Shown here: positions 25,427-35,149 of the stretch, in pieces
How the letters are laid out: each line of letters opens with the position of its first letter
Position numbering within the stretch: the stretch's first letter is position 1
Source of the DNA: Bacteroidales bacterium
GTDB lineage: Bacteria; Bacteroidota; Bacteroidia; Bacteroidales; UBA10428
Direction: 5' to 3'
DNA length: 64,000 nucleotides
NCBI GenBank assembly: GCA_016926235.1
Contig: JAFGOZ010000425.1
Span: forward strand, 1 to 64,000
Notes under the pieces: generated by a model
Databases searched by the model: none
Told to the model about the DNA's origin: nothing
What the model saw: the letters and a program-made list of their open reading frames with translations, nothing else
Program-made: the position numbers and the translations under genes

Positions 25427-25816
25427 ATGAAAATCCATATTCTCTTTGTAACCATGTTGGTTCAATTTTGCACAATATCGTATTCTCAAACTGATACACT
25501 TGAGTTATTTCAAAAACCCATGAATATTGATAATTTTATAAAATACAAGGCAAATGAAAAGCAGCAGCAAAATATTTTAATTGAATTTAAAAAACCCTTT
25601 ACAGAAGATGACCGGATTACAGTCGAAGAATTTCCTGAATATTACGAAATAATAGTTAACCATCCATCAAATAATAAATTATTGGGAGGTGCTGAATGTT
25701 ACCAGGTGGATAAAAAAAATGGTGAATCAAAAATGATCTGGCATGAGCACCCCGAGCCATTGCCTGAAATTCAGGATGGATTAGAAATGAATGCGCAAGA
25801 AGATACAATTAAATGA
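25427..25816 (+). CDS. Small secreted protein, unknown function
   Basis: 129 residues from the ATG at 25427, which begins a clear signal peptide (MKIHILFVTMLVQF, ending SYSQ). The mature part is about 108 residues, acidic, without recognised domain. It sits 58 bp after the GH2 gene and 31 bp before the uroporphyrinogen-decarboxylase-like gene, hence probably cotranscribed with both. Confidence 0.65.
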   Translation: MKIHILFVTMLVQFCTISYSQTDTLELFQKPMNIDNFIKYKANEKQQQNILIEFKKPFTEDDRITVEEFPEYYEIIVNHPSNNKLLGGAECYQVDKKNGESKMIWHEHPEPLPEIQDGLEMNAQEDTIK

Positions 25817-25846
25817 TAAATTAAAATTTCAATTTAATAAAAAATT

Positions 25847-26869
25847 ATGACAGATATTCAATGGAATAACCTCAAAGAAATAATCAACGGTAAAATCCTC
25901 GATCCTTTACCTGCCGGGTTTATTATTGATAGTCCCTGGTTACCGGGATGGTATGGCATTTCCATACTCGATTATTATACCAATGACGAATTATGGTTCC
26001 AGGCCAACAAAAAAGCCATTGAAACCTTCCCGGATGTAATGTTCCTTCCCGGTTTCTGGTCAGAACTGGGGATGTGCAGCGAACCATCAGCCTTTGGTGC
26101 GCGTACCTCCTTCCCTCAGAATGAATTCCCTCATGCTCATCCCATGATTTTTTCACCTGAAGATATGACAAGGCTTTTAAAACCCAATCCTGAAACAGAT
26201 GGACTAGCCCCATTTTTACTCAACAGACTGAAATTGAACGAATCGCGTATCGAAGATCTGGGACATAAAATCCGGTTTTCGGTTTCACGTGGTCCGCTTA
26301 ATATAGCCTCATACCTCATGGGTACAACTGAATTCCTTACCAACATGATCATGTATCCCGATGAAACGCACAAATTACTTGATACCATTACCCAATACCT
26401 CATCGAATGGCACGATTTACAATGTGCAACTTTCCCAAGCATTGACGGAATAATTGTTTTGGATGATATCATTGGTTTTATCGGTGAAGAAGAATTTAAA
26501 ATTTATGCTTTGCCATATTTGAAACGAATATTTGATATCAATCTATCTATTAAGTTTTTACATAATGATGCTGAATGTGATGCTTCAATTGATTATTATC
26601 CTGAGATGGGTGTCAATATATATAACATGGCATTTAGTACTGATTTAAATGACCTCAAGAATCGTACTAATAATAAAATTGTTATGGTTGGTAATATTCC
26701 TCCAAGGGATGTATTGGCAGCCGGAACTGAAGCCCAGGTCAAAGAAGCTGCTCAGCAGCTTGTATATAGTTTGGAGAATAAATCAAAGGTACTGTTTTCA
26801 TGCGGTGGTGGTATGCCCCCGGGAGTGAAAACGGAGAATATTCGGGCATTTCTGGAAGGACTAAAATAA
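25847..26869 (+). CDS. Uroporphyrinogen decarboxylase (URO-D) superfamily protein, probable methyltransferase type
   Basis: 340 residues without a signal peptide. The URO-D barrel is recognisable (FSVSRGPLNIASYLMG, IIVLDDIIGFIGEEEF, FLHNDAECD, VNIYNMAF, MVGNIPPRDVLAAG, LFSCGGGMPPGV). It lacks the strongly conserved N-terminal motif of true HemE and resembles the MtaA/CmuA-like branch, cytoplasmic corrinoid or thiol methyltransferases. Position among exported glycosidases suggests a catabolic job, for example handling methyl groups released from methylated sugars such as 4-O-methyl-glucuronate. That is inference; no corrinoid protein gene is adjacent. Confidence 0.82.
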   Translation: MTDIQWNNLKEIINGKILDPLPAGFIIDSPWLPGWYGISILDYYTNDELWFQANKKAIETFPDVMFLPGFWSELGMCSEPSAFGARTSFPQNEFPHAHPMIFSPEDMTRLLKPNPETDGLAPFLLNRLKLNESRIEDLGHKIRFSVSRGPLNIASYLMGTTEFLTNMIMYPDETHKLLDTITQYLIEWHDLQCATFPSIDGIIVLDDIIGFIGEEEFKIYALPYLKRIFDINLSIKFLHNDAECDASIDYYPEMGVNIYNMAFSTDLNDLKNRTNNKIVMVGNIPPRDVLAAGTEAQVKEAAQQLVYSLENKSKVLFSCGGGMPPGVKTENIRAFLEGLK

Positions 26870-26923
26870 AGAAAGTAAACGATTTTATATTTCTAGAGAA
26901 CGGCGAAGCCCGCACTGAAAGTA

Positions 26924-26993
26924 AATTTTGTGCTTTAGTGTTTCTATGGCATTTACATATTTGCCATTAAGGCACTAAAACACTAAAAACCAA
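26924..26993. repeat. Imperfect inverted repeat (TTTAGTGTTT type)
   Basis: The left arm (about 26924-26951, GTGCTTTAGTGTTTCTATGG core) and right arm (about 26966-26993, AAGGCACTAAAACACTAAAA) are imperfect reverse complements around a 14-nt centre. It is a known kind of dispersed repeat in Bacteroidota. It lies between the URO-D gene and the GH115 gene and may attenuate transcription between them. Confidence 0.55.
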
Positions 26994-27029
26994 AATTTTA
27001 TGCTATTACTTAGGTTTATATCTTTAAAA

Positions 27030-29924
27030 ATGAGATTGATAATATTATTGAATTTGTCAATATTTTCAATTCATTATGCAATCTCACAAAAGTCCTCATC
27101 TGATTTTACGATATACTCTAAAGAAACAAAAGCCCAAATCGTTTGCCTTTCTGACTACCACCTGCTTTACAAATTAGCTTCCGATTTACTTGCGGAAGAT
27201 ATTGAACAGATAACCGGATATAAACCCAGGGTATACTCAAACATGTCTGAAGCCTCAGGGAACATAATCCTTATAGGAAACATTGGTGATGCAGCAATTA
27301 AAGATATTGTTGGAGAATCGTCCGAGTTTTATCAAAAAATTACCGGAAAATTTGAAATCTATGGTTTATATAATGTCCCTCAATATAATGATAAACATAA
27401 CAATATACTTTTAATATCAGGAAGTGATCACCGGGGAACAGCCTATGGAGTATTTGATATTTCAGAACGAATAGGCATAAATCCCTGGTACTGGTGGGCC
27501 GATGTAACTCCTGAAAAAAAGAAAGATCTGACAATATCCATCGATCAGTTTGTATCAAATCCTCCATCTGTTAAATATCGGGGAATATTTTTGAACGATG
27601 AAGACTGGGGTTTACAGCCCTGGGCTGCTAAAACATTTGAACCTGAAACCGGGGATATTGGTCCAAAAACCTACGCAAAAATCTTTGAATTATTACTCAG
27701 GCTAAAAGCCAATATGATCTGGCCTGCCATGCATAGCTGTACCAAAGCTTTTTTTCACTACCCTGAAAATGTAATGGTTGCCGAAAAATATGGAATTATC
27801 ATTGGAAGTTCCCATGCAGAGCCTATGCTACGTAACAACGTGGATGAGTGGGACAAAAAGACCATGGGTGATTTCAATTATCGTACAAACAAAGAAACAG
27901 TAAAAGAATACTGGCAACAACGTGTTGAAGAGAGTAAAAACATGGAAGCAGCCTATACTATGGGTATGCGCGGCATTCATGATAGCGGGATGGAAGGTTT
28001 TGAGGACATGGACGCCCGTGCAAATGCATTGGAAGAGATCATTACGGATCAAAGGTCAATTTTAGAAACCACTTTACAAAAACCAATATCAGAAATTCCA
28101 CAGGTTTTTATCCCCTATAAAGAAGTACTGGATATTTATGACCATGGGATGGACCTTCCCGAAGACATTACAATTATGTGGACCGATGATAATTACGGGT
28201 ACATACATCGTCTGCCAAATGCTGAGGAAAAAAAGCGAAGCGGAGGCAGCGGTGTATACTATCATATATCATACTGGGGCCGGCCGCATGATTATCTCTG
28301 GTTAAGTTCAACTCATCCTTTGTTGATTTGGGAGGAAATGACGAAGGCATATCATAACGAAGCAAAACAAATGTGGATTGTAAACGTGGGAGATATAAAG
28401 CCTGCCGAAATGAATATGCAGTTATTCTTAAGTATGGCGTATGATATGGAAAGGTTTCCAACAGGAAACGATGTATGGAAGTATATATTTGCTCAGATAG
28501 ATGAAATTTTTCCACATAGTAGTGAGGAAATTGCTATGATAATAAGAAAGTACTACACCCTGTGTTTTGAACGCAGACCGGAATTTATGGGCTGGAGCCA
28601 GGTAGAACACATAACACAGGTGTCAAACACTGCATACAATCACTTTTACTACGGAGATGAAGCCCAAAAACGCCTGGATGATTTCCGGGATCTGGAAAGA
28701 TGGGTTAGAAATGTAGGTCAGGATATCCCATCAGATAGAAGAGATGCGTATTTTGAGCTGATTGAATATCCTGTAAAATGTGCGGTATTCATGAATTATA
28801 AGTGGCTATATCTTGAGAAAGCTTATCTGTGTGCAAAGCAGGGCCGTTCCAGTGCAAACTACTGTGCGATGAGAGCAAAAGCGGCCTATGACAGTATTAT
28901 CCGGTTAACAGATTACTACAACACACAACTGGCAGATTGCAAATGGAACCAAATGATGTGCATGGCACCCCGAAACCTTCCGGTGTTCGAAGAACCTATG
29001 TGGCCTTCATGGGACATAAAAAACATTGCTGATTTTGATATTTGTCTGGAAGGATATACTGGAGAAACATACAGAGAAGGCAGCCGGACATGGAAACTTC
29101 CAGAATACTACAGGGGAGCCAGCCAAAAATTTTTCATTGATCTGTATTTAAAAGGAAATCAACCTGTTGAATGGACAGCAACCACTTCAGATAACTGGAT
29201 TTCTGTAACTCAAGGAGGTATCCTCTCACCTGAAACCGGTTATAAGGATACTCGTTTGTGGGTAGATATTGATTGGGACAAAGTACCTTCCGGAGACAGA
29301 CATACTGGAAAAATAACATTTTCTGGTAATGGAAAAAAGCGCGTGGTAACCATCATTGCCAACAATATTCCCAATGATTTCATTGCATCTCATAATTCCT
29401 GGTATGAAATAAATGGATATATTTCCATCCCTTCAACCTCAACTAGCCGAAAAAGTGGTGATGGATGGCAAGGAATTAATTTTTTAGGATATTCAGATGG
29501 ATTACTATGTGCAGTATCAGATGAAAATTATTCGAAGTCAGGGAATCGGCCCTGGGCAGAATATGATATATATACTGTCAGTAAAGGCTCTATTAACGTA
29601 AAAATATACTGCCTTCCTACTCACCCTTTAAATAATGGTTATGGATTAAAATTAACAGCTAGCTTAGATGAAGGGAAAGAAAAGATATTTGATTTTCAAA
29701 CTTTTGGAAGAAGCGAACAATGGAAACAAAATGTATTAAGTAATACTTACTGCCAACAGGCTGAATTTACCCTTGCTGAAAACGGAGAACATACCCTGAG
29801 AATTGAAGCCCTGGATCCCGGAATTTGTATTGACCGAATCGAGATTGATTTCGGTGGATTGCGGGAGGGATACGGATTGAAAACAAAGACTAGGTTAAAA
29901 TGGGATAAACCTGATTTTAATTAA
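27030..29924 (+). CDS. Glycoside hydrolase family 115 alpha-glucuronidase
   Basis: 964 residues from the ATG at 27030, which opens a signal peptide (MRLIILLNLSIFSIHYAISQ). The family signature is extensive: GSDHRGTAYGVFDISERIG, WYWWADV, the YRGIFLNDEDWGLQPWA block, LLRLKANMIWPAMH, SSHAEPMLRNN, GMRGIHDSGM, WTDDNYGYIHRLP and YHISYWGRPHDYLW. GH115 enzymes remove (4-O-methyl-)glucuronic acid from xylan or arabinogalactan side chains. A C-terminal region (700-964) with beta-sandwich features completes the usual length. It is the last gene of the plus-strand carbohydrate group. Specificity and localisation beyond export are not visible. Confidence 0.95.
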   Translation: MRLIILLNLSIFSIHYAISQKSSSDFTIYSKETKAQIVCLSDYHLLYKLASDLLAEDIEQITGYKPRVYSNMSEASGNIILIGNIGDAAIKDIVGESSEFYQKITGKFEIYGLYNVPQYNDKHNNILLISGSDHRGTAYGVFDISERIGINPWYWWADVTPEKKKDLTISIDQFVSNPPSVKYRGIFLNDEDWGLQPWAAKTFEPETGDIGPKTYAKIFELLLRLKANMIWPAMHSCTKAFFHYPENVMVAEKYGIIIGSSHAEPMLRNNVDEWDKKTMGDFNYRTNKETVKEYWQQRVEESKNMEAAYTMGMRGIHDSGMEGFEDMDARANALEEIITDQRSILETTLQKPISEIPQVFIPYKEVLDIYDHGMDLPEDITIMWTDDNYGYIHRLPNAEEKKRSGGSGVYYHISYWGRPHDYLWLSSTHPLLIWEEMTKAYHNEAKQMWIVNVGDIKPAEMNMQLFLSMAYDMERFPTGNDVWKYIFAQIDEIFPHSSEEIAMIIRKYYTLCFERRPEFMGWSQVEHITQVSNTAYNHFYYGDEAQKRLDDFRDLERWVRNVGQDIPSDRRDAYFELIEYPVKCAVFMNYKWLYLEKAYLCAKQGRSSANYCAMRAKAAYDSIIRLTDYYNTQLADCKWNQMMCMAPRNLPVFEEPMWPSWDIKNIADFDICLEGYTGETYREGSRTWKLPEYYRGASQKFFIDLYLKGNQPVEWTATTSDNWISVTQGGILSPETGYKDTRLWVDIDWDKVPSGDRHTGKITFSGNGKKRVVTIIANNIPNDFIASHNSWYEINGYISIPSTSTSRKSGDGWQGINFLGYSDGLLCAVSDENYSKSGNRPWAEYDIYTVSKGSINVKIYCLPTHPLNNGYGLKLTASLDEGKEKIFDFQTFGRSEQWKQNVLSNTYCQQAEFTLAENGEHTLRIEALDPGICIDRIEIDFGGLREGYGLKTKTRLKWDKPDFN

Positions 29925-30263
29925 TCATTAATAAAAGTGGAAATTTAAATATTGACTGCCATTTTAATGAAGTATATAATTTTCCGGATGCATTAGCTTT
30001 TATTAAAAATGGTGACAAATATAGTTTTATTAAATGTAGCGGAAATTGAATTTGCTGCTATAATTTGACTTGTATATGATTATTTTATAAATTGTAATGA
30101 AAATAGGTATCATAGTATCGCTTAAATATTCTAAAAATGCCATTTATACTATTTCCTGATAATATTATAAAATTACCCATTCATTCGATTTCTGCCTTTT
30201 TTTTTCAATTACTTTAAAAAACAATACTTTTCTATTTCACAAATTTGTTTAAACCTAAACATT
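29925..30263. other. 340-bp intergenic region with a possible gene remnant
   Basis: Bases 29921-30049 form an open frame of 42 codons with protein-like composition (IDCHFNEVYNFPDALAFIKN) but no start codon, directly after the GH115 stop. It may be the tail of a decayed gene or chance. The remainder (30050-30263) is AT-rich without visible features; the promoter of the following lipoprotein gene should lie there. Confidence 0.3.
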
Positions 30264-31052
30264 ATGAAAACAAAAAACCTTATTATTCCAATCGTATTTG
30301 TTGTATTATTTTTTGTTTACAATAGTTGTAAGAAAAACTCTGCTCCTGTGGCCGATTTTAAAGCAGACTCTACTTCTTTTGTTGGAGATACGTTATTGCT
30401 TGATGCAACAGCCAGTTCTGATGCTGATAATGATTCATTACGATATTATTGGGATGTTATTGAAAAGCCTGAAAATTCAGGCGATGCACTGCAAATATTT
30501 AATCCCGGGGTTCCTCTTTTTATTCCCGTTAAAGGAGGAAATTATACCGTGCAGCTTTATGTCAGTGATGGCAATGCAAACAGTGATACATTGAGTGTTT
30601 CAATAAAAGTTATGGATTACTATGGAAAGTGGGCATTAGTATCCCGTCAACCATGGCCGGCCAATGCTATTGAAACAAAAGATACGGTAATATACATGGA
30701 AGATGGCACCGTAGAATGGTATCAATATTATAAAGTGGGTAATGCCTTTAAATTTTTATCAAAAAGTAAAGGGAAACAGGAATCACCAGCAGGCTTGATG
30801 GAATGGACGGAAATGGTTTTTTCAACCCCGCCAGCTATAGCAAATATTAAGATAACAAAATCGAATGATCTCTATGATATAATAAAGACCTCAAATCAAA
30901 CAGCTAAAGATACATATATAAAAGGTATTTACTACTTGTCTGATAATGGAAAAACATTAACAATTGCAGTAGATGCAAACAAGGATGGTGATTATGAAGA
31001 TTTCAATAATGATCCTGCTGATATGGTAACCGTTATGGAGCGGGTAAAATAA
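30264..31052 (+). CDS. PKD-domain lipoprotein
   Basis: 262 residues. The lipoprotein signal ends at Cys22 (FVYNSCKKNS). Residues 27-120 form a PKD-like domain (PVADFKADSTSFVGDTLLLD, ASSDADNDSLRYYWDV, YTVQLYVSDG). The C-terminal 140 residues (YGKWALVSRQPWPANAI onward) resemble a small lipocalin-like or DUF-type beta fold. Probably an outer-membrane surface lipoprotein; binding partner unknown. A strong terminator follows. Confidence 0.82.
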   Translation: MKTKNLIIPIVFVVLFFVYNSCKKNSAPVADFKADSTSFVGDTLLLDATASSDADNDSLRYYWDVIEKPENSGDALQIFNPGVPLFIPVKGGNYTVQLYVSDGNANSDTLSVSIKVMDYYGKWALVSRQPWPANAIETKDTVIYMEDGTVEWYQYYKVGNAFKFLSKSKGKQESPAGLMEWTEMVFSTPPAIANIKITKSNDLYDIIKTSNQTAKDTYIKGIYYLSDNGKTLTIAVDANKDGDYEDFNNDPADMVTVMERVK

Positions 31053-31084
31053 TTATTGGTTAATCCCTCAATGAGTAAGCATTG

Positions 31085-31123
31085 AATCCTGACAGGTTTG
31101 TGAAACCTGTCAGGATTTTTTTT
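31085..31123 (+). terminator. Rho-independent terminator
   Basis: A perfect 15-bp stem (AATCCTGACAGGTTT at 31085-31099 with its complement at 31103-31117), a 3-nt loop and a run of T through 31123. It is 32 bp after the PKD lipoprotein stop. Confidence 0.9.
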
Positions 31124-31187
31124 CTTCAATAAACTTATCAGGGGTCGAACTCTCTTATGATAAAATTGTTATTGATAAAAAACATCC

Positions 31188-31661
31188 ATGCGCCTCTGGT
31201 CCCTTCATCCAAAATACCTCGACACTAAAGGTTTGGTTGCCCTTTGGCGGGAAGCTTTACTGGCCAAAAATGTGCTGGAAGGTAACACCAAAGGATATAA
31301 AAATCATCCACAACTTGAAAGATTTAAAGAATCAGATAAAGCAATGGATGCTATTAATCAGTATTTGAGCATTGTATATAATGAAGCAATATTAAGAAAC
31401 TATAATTTTGATAAGAACAAGATTGACTGGAATTTCACTCCTGTGACCTTAACCGTTACTACAGGACAGGTTCATTACGAAGCTCAACACTTACTTAGAA
31501 AGTTGAAAGTAAGAGATAAAGTAAGATATTATAATTTATTGCAGATTAATTCATTTGAATTACATCCAATCTTTAGTATTATAGTAGGAGATATTCAAGA
31601 TTGGGAGAAAGTTGGTGTAAACCACGATAAAAGTAAAAAGGAACCTGCTAAAAACCTTTAA
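31188..31661 (+). CDS. Pyrimidine dimer DNA glycosylase family protein (PF03013)
   Basis: 157 residues. The start MRLWSLHPKYLD followed by GLVALWREALLA is the signature of the pyrimidine-dimer DNA glycosylase (T4 endonuclease V-like) family. NFDKNKIDW and VHYEAQHLLRKLKVRD match its later part. Enzymes of this family excise UV-induced thymine dimers, or are uncharacterised relatives that keep the fold. In T4 endonuclease V the catalytic N-terminal residue is Thr2; here Arg2 occupies it, as in the bacterial relatives, so activity is uncertain. It is monocistronic, between a terminator and a hairpin. Confidence 0.85.
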   Translation: MRLWSLHPKYLDTKGLVALWREALLAKNVLEGNTKGYKNHPQLERFKESDKAMDAINQYLSIVYNEAILRNYNFDKNKIDWNFTPVTLTVTTGQVHYEAQHLLRKLKVRDKVRYYNLLQINSFELHPIFSIIVGDIQDWEKVGVNHDKSKKEPAKNL

Positions 31662-31667
31662 GCTGTC

Positions 31668-31688
31668 ATCCTGAACTTGGTTCAGGAT
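31668..31688. repeat. Hairpin repeat (ATCCTGAA type)
   Basis: ATCCTGAA-CTTGG-TTCAGGAT forms a perfect 8-bp stem directly after the glycosylase stop. A related sequence (CTGAACCAGGTTCAGGAT) occurs at 62998-63016. This is a common dispersed hairpin in Bacteroidota, possibly acting as a two-way terminator between the convergent genes here. Confidence 0.65.
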
Positions 31689-31736
31689 AACTTTGGCATG
31701 GCTTTTAGCAGGTTCTTCATATAAATCTATAATAAA

Positions 31737-32426
31737 TCAATTCTTAATCGAAGCCAGTTCCTCTTTGCCCATCAATTTGCCTTTATTGTAGGATTCACTT
31801 TTAACCACACCCGCATTTTTTGAATACCAGGATATGCTTTGAACGGTTGTTTTTATAAAACCAGCTTTGGTATTAACATCCTGTGAAATTTTATAGCATT
31901 TAAATGTGCCGGCAGGGGTAGTAACATCCTCAATAGCTTCAACTTTGCGATTTGTCACATCAATTCTCATGCTCATATTTACCGGACTTTCCGAGACAAT
32001 TTTCATTTCTATATACCCATCCTGCAAAGTTTGGCCAACAGTTGGATTAGATGGTATATCAAGATTCTCGGTATTTACTTCAACATTCGTTCCTTCGTAC
32101 CCTTCTTTTTGCTGTGGGCTCATCATGGAGTTCATGTCAATATAAAATGTACCGCCGCTACAAACGTATTTTAGGTCATTTTCACCCTGATTTTTGTCTT
32201 TACTGTCTAAAACCGTTTGGTGCACAATAATTTCAAGTCCATCGGCAGTTTCTTCTTTTGAAACCAATTTTTGAATGGATTTACCGGTAAGTTTTCCTTT
32301 CGCATCAAATGAATGCAATTCCACTTCAGAACCTTCATTCAGAGGAAAATATGATTCACAATCCTGTGCTTTCAACTGAAGTGAAAGCATTACTACAAGC
32401 CCAATAAGTAAATTCTTTTTCATCAT
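31737..32426 (-). CDS. Secreted TapB-like (DUF3108-type) protein
   Basis: 229 residues with a signal peptide (LSLQLKAQ). The pattern YFPLNEGSEVELHSFDAKGK near the start and VTTPAGTFKCYKISQDV followed by ISWYSKNAGVVKSESYN near the end is typical of TapB/DUF3108-like periplasmic beta proteins. Function is unknown. It is convergent with the DNA glycosylase gene and divergent from the transglutaminase-like gene. Confidence 0.75.
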   Translation of the reverse strand: MMKKNLLIGLVVMLSLQLKAQDCESYFPLNEGSEVELHSFDAKGKLTGKSIQKLVSKEETADGLEIIVHQTVLDSKDKNQGENDLKYVCSGGTFYIDMNSMMSPQQKEGYEGTNVEVNTENLDIPSNPTVGQTLQDGYIEMKIVSESPVNMSMRIDVTNRKVEAIEDVTTPAGTFKCYKISQDVNTKAGFIKTTVQSISWYSKNAGVVKSESYNKGKLMGKEELASIKN

Positions 32427-32598
32427 ATTATAGATTTAGAGTTAAATTTTGATCAAAGCTATGAAGAAAACTGATTCTGTGTAGCTGAATTTATGTAAAT
32501 TTTATGCTAACTGATTACAAATTTCCATTTTGTTGATATTTAAATATTTGAAGATAAAAACCCAATTTGAATAATTACTTTATTTGTATATGGTCAAA

Positions 32599-34461
32599 AT
32601 GAGAGCCATATTATGGTTATGTTTTATTGTATTCCCGCTGGCAGGGCAGAATAGAATTGCCCGCCTTGCCTATTCCGTTGCTGATACAACCCAAAGCCAG
32701 ACAATTCAGGCTGAAGCTGTTTATAACTGGATCATTAACAATATTGCCTATGATACAAAACAAATTAAAAAAGGGATTCACGAATATACCCCCCAACAAA
32801 CCTTGAAACGCAAAAAGGCAGTTTGTTACGGGTATTCAGAACTTTTTTACGAAATGTGCAAGGCCCTTGAAATCGAAGCATATATGATAAACGGATATTG
32901 CAAAGGCTTTGGATATATTAACCAGGATCATTTCACCCGGTCAAACCATACATGGAACATTATATATGCCGACTTAAAATGGATATATGTTGATGCTACC
33001 TGGGGAGCCGGTGGTTTATATTATGATTATAGCTTTTATGCAAAAATGATGAAAAAACTGGGTTCACAGAGAATCCTGGCAAATAAAATAAAGTTTAAAC
33101 CAGAACCTACAAATGATTATTTTAATGCTACAGGTGAAGAAATGATAAAAACACATTTCCCGATTGATTCAAAATGGCAATTTAAGGAGCATCCCGTTAC
33201 TTACAATCATTTTGTTTTTAATGAAGATGATACACTGCGATATGTAAATTATAACAGGGAATTGAAAGAGGTTCGCCATCACACCATATCGAATCAGCAA
33301 TTTAAAGACGCCCTGAACAGTCCCAGGTATAATCCCTTTAACCGGTTTGATATAGCTCATGCTTACTATAAAATGTCAGGCCAGATAACCATCAATAAAA
33401 AAGCATCATTTGACAGCACTATGCTTGAGCCTTTTACAAAAAACATGCAATATTGCGACAGCGCCACCAGGTATATCAAAGAGTTTAAAACCGTGAGCCG
33501 GGCGATATTCAAAGAAAAAAGCAGAAACCGTAAAACCAGTTATAAACTTGGATCCAAAGGAATTGCCGGGTTACGAAAAGTTCCCACCAATAGTAAAGAA
33601 GCTTATCATAAGGAATTGAACAAAATTAAGAAAACGGATCGAGATCTTAAAAAGACTAAACTCACTGCCCAACTCGATATGGAAAAACTTGAAAACAATA
33701 TCAGTATAGTGGTCGATTCAGTTGAATCGTATGACAGCCTTACTTATATAAACTATATTCAAAGCCTTGAAGATAGAATAAACAGGGCTGAATCCAGGTT
33801 AGATCAATTAACAAAGCTGGAGAACAACCTGCATGCAACCTGCAATAACATAACTTTTCAAAATGATTCCATTCTATATAATTTGCGAAATGCCATTGAA
33901 ACACTTGAAAACATAACAAAATCAATACATACGATGGATGAGCACAACGTTTTTGTGGAATGTGTTAACCTTTATAATTTCTATATGAATTATGATTTTT
34001 ATGCAAAAGCAAAGAAAGAGGCTAAAAGCCAAATTGCAGGACAATATAATACAATACAAGGAATATATTCATCTGCTATTGAATCCTATAATGCAGTGAT
34101 TAATGGATACAATAGTCTGGCAAAACTTACCGGAAACAACGAACCTTATACTACAAAAGTAAACGAAATACGAAAAAGAATCTATGATATTCACAGAATT
34201 GAGTTACGGACTATTTCAGAAATGAAGTCTCATAATGAAAGTTGGGAATCTTTACTGCAAGCACAAAATGATATCATGGAAGGATATGGAAAGAAAGAAC
34301 TAAATAAAGTGCAGGCCATTTTAGAAAAATACTATAATCTGATCATGGCCAGAAGCACAATGAACTATAACCAGGATATGGCATTATACACCGAGATTAG
34401 AAATGGTGCATCCCAGAACAAAAAAGCATTACGTTATGCAATACGTGAAATAGGCAGGTAA
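32599..34461 (+). CDS. Secreted transglutaminase-like protein with long coiled coil
   Basis: 620 residues from the ATG at 32599 (MRAILWLCFIVFPLAGQ); an ATG at 32590 would add three residues. The N-terminal domain is transglutaminase-like, with the triad Cys in KKAVCYGYSELF, His in SNHTWNII and Asp in YVDATWG. These folds act as peptidases or transglutaminases, often in wall or protein processing. Residues from about 300 on are unusual: long helical coiled-coil stretches rich in Lys, Asn and Glu. The protein is exported. Neighbours give no clear functional link. Confidence 0.85.
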   Translation: MRAILWLCFIVFPLAGQNRIARLAYSVADTTQSQTIQAEAVYNWIINNIAYDTKQIKKGIHEYTPQQTLKRKKAVCYGYSELFYEMCKALEIEAYMINGYCKGFGYINQDHFTRSNHTWNIIYADLKWIYVDATWGAGGLYYDYSFYAKMMKKLGSQRILANKIKFKPEPTNDYFNATGEEMIKTHFPIDSKWQFKEHPVTYNHFVFNEDDTLRYVNYNRELKEVRHHTISNQQFKDALNSPRYNPFNRFDIAHAYYKMSGQITINKKASFDSTMLEPFTKNMQYCDSATRYIKEFKTVSRAIFKEKSRNRKTSYKLGSKGIAGLRKVPTNSKEAYHKELNKIKKTDRDLKKTKLTAQLDMEKLENNISIVVDSVESYDSLTYINYIQSLEDRINRAESRLDQLTKLENNLHATCNNITFQNDSILYNLRNAIETLENITKSIHTMDEHNVFVECVNLYNFYMNYDFYAKAKKEAKSQIAGQYNTIQGIYSSAIESYNAVINGYNSLAKLTGNNEPYTTKVNEIRKRIYDIHRIELRTISEMKSHNESWESLLQAQNDIMEGYGKKELNKVQAILEKYYNLIMARSTMNYNQDMALYTEIRNGASQNKKALRYAIREIGR

Positions 34462-34554
34462 GAAGGCGGATATGAGATTTACCAGTAATTGCATTTTTAT
34501 AATTATCTTTATACATACTATAAGTTTAAAACGCAGTACCAATAAATTTATATC

Positions 34555-35130
34555 ATGAGAAAATGTATTCCCCTATCAACTGTTATCCTTACAGTCTGCT
34601 TTTCACTTCTTATAATCCCATTTAATGCCTGTACAGACGATGATGATGAAGATGAGAAAATTGTCTTCAGCGGAATAGTGCTGACAGACGAACAAGGAAA
34701 TGCCGCCGGCACCTTAGGAGAAGAAGATGGAGACTGGACCTTTGATGAGGCTTTTAGTAAAAAAGAAAAGGATTTATTTAGCTTAAAATCAATCTCTTTG
34801 CTCACTAAAGATGATCCTGTACCCATTTCACAACCCAATGCAGAAATTAACGCCTATCCTAATCCAACCACCAGCTTTATAACATTAAGTTTCCCATTCC
34901 CCGATGAAACAGCTGAAACTTTTAAAATAATCCTGGTGGATGAAGATTATAATGTATATTTCCGCGGTGAATATTCGGTTCAGGCCGGTGTATATAATTT
35001 CATGATCAGTATCAGTGATATTGATGGAATTAAACCGGATATCATATATCGTTTTTTATATTGTACGGTTGACGACAATAATAATTTCTATACGATGGGT
35101 CATGGAGATATTATTCTTATAAAAGAATAA
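34555..35130 (+). CDS. Lipoprotein with T9SS-like sorting domain
   Basis: 191 residues. A lipoprotein-type signal (IPFNACTDDDDED, Cys26) is followed by an acidic stretch and a C-terminal domain beginning INAYPNPTTSFITLSF, which resembles a type A T9SS sorting domain. The combination of lipobox and sorting domain is uncommon, because T9SS clients usually have a standard signal peptide. The sorting domain may instead be a leftover Ig-like fold. It lies 19 bp upstream of the beta-helix lipoprotein, hence cotranscribed. Confidence 0.75.
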   Translation: MRKCIPLSTVILTVCFSLLIIPFNACTDDDDEDEKIVFSGIVLTDEQGNAAGTLGEEDGDWTFDEAFSKKEKDLFSLKSISLLTKDDPVPISQPNAEINAYPNPTTSFITLSFPFPDETAETFKIILVDEDYNVYFRGEYSVQAGVYNFMISISDIDGIKPDIIYRFLYCTVDDNNNFYTMGHGDIILIKE

Positions 35131-35149
35131 ATAAAATGAGTACTCATAT

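Noticed and set aside
25847..26869. HemE (haem synthesis) assignment
   Set aside because: The characteristic HemE N-terminal motif is missing and the context is carbohydrate catabolism.
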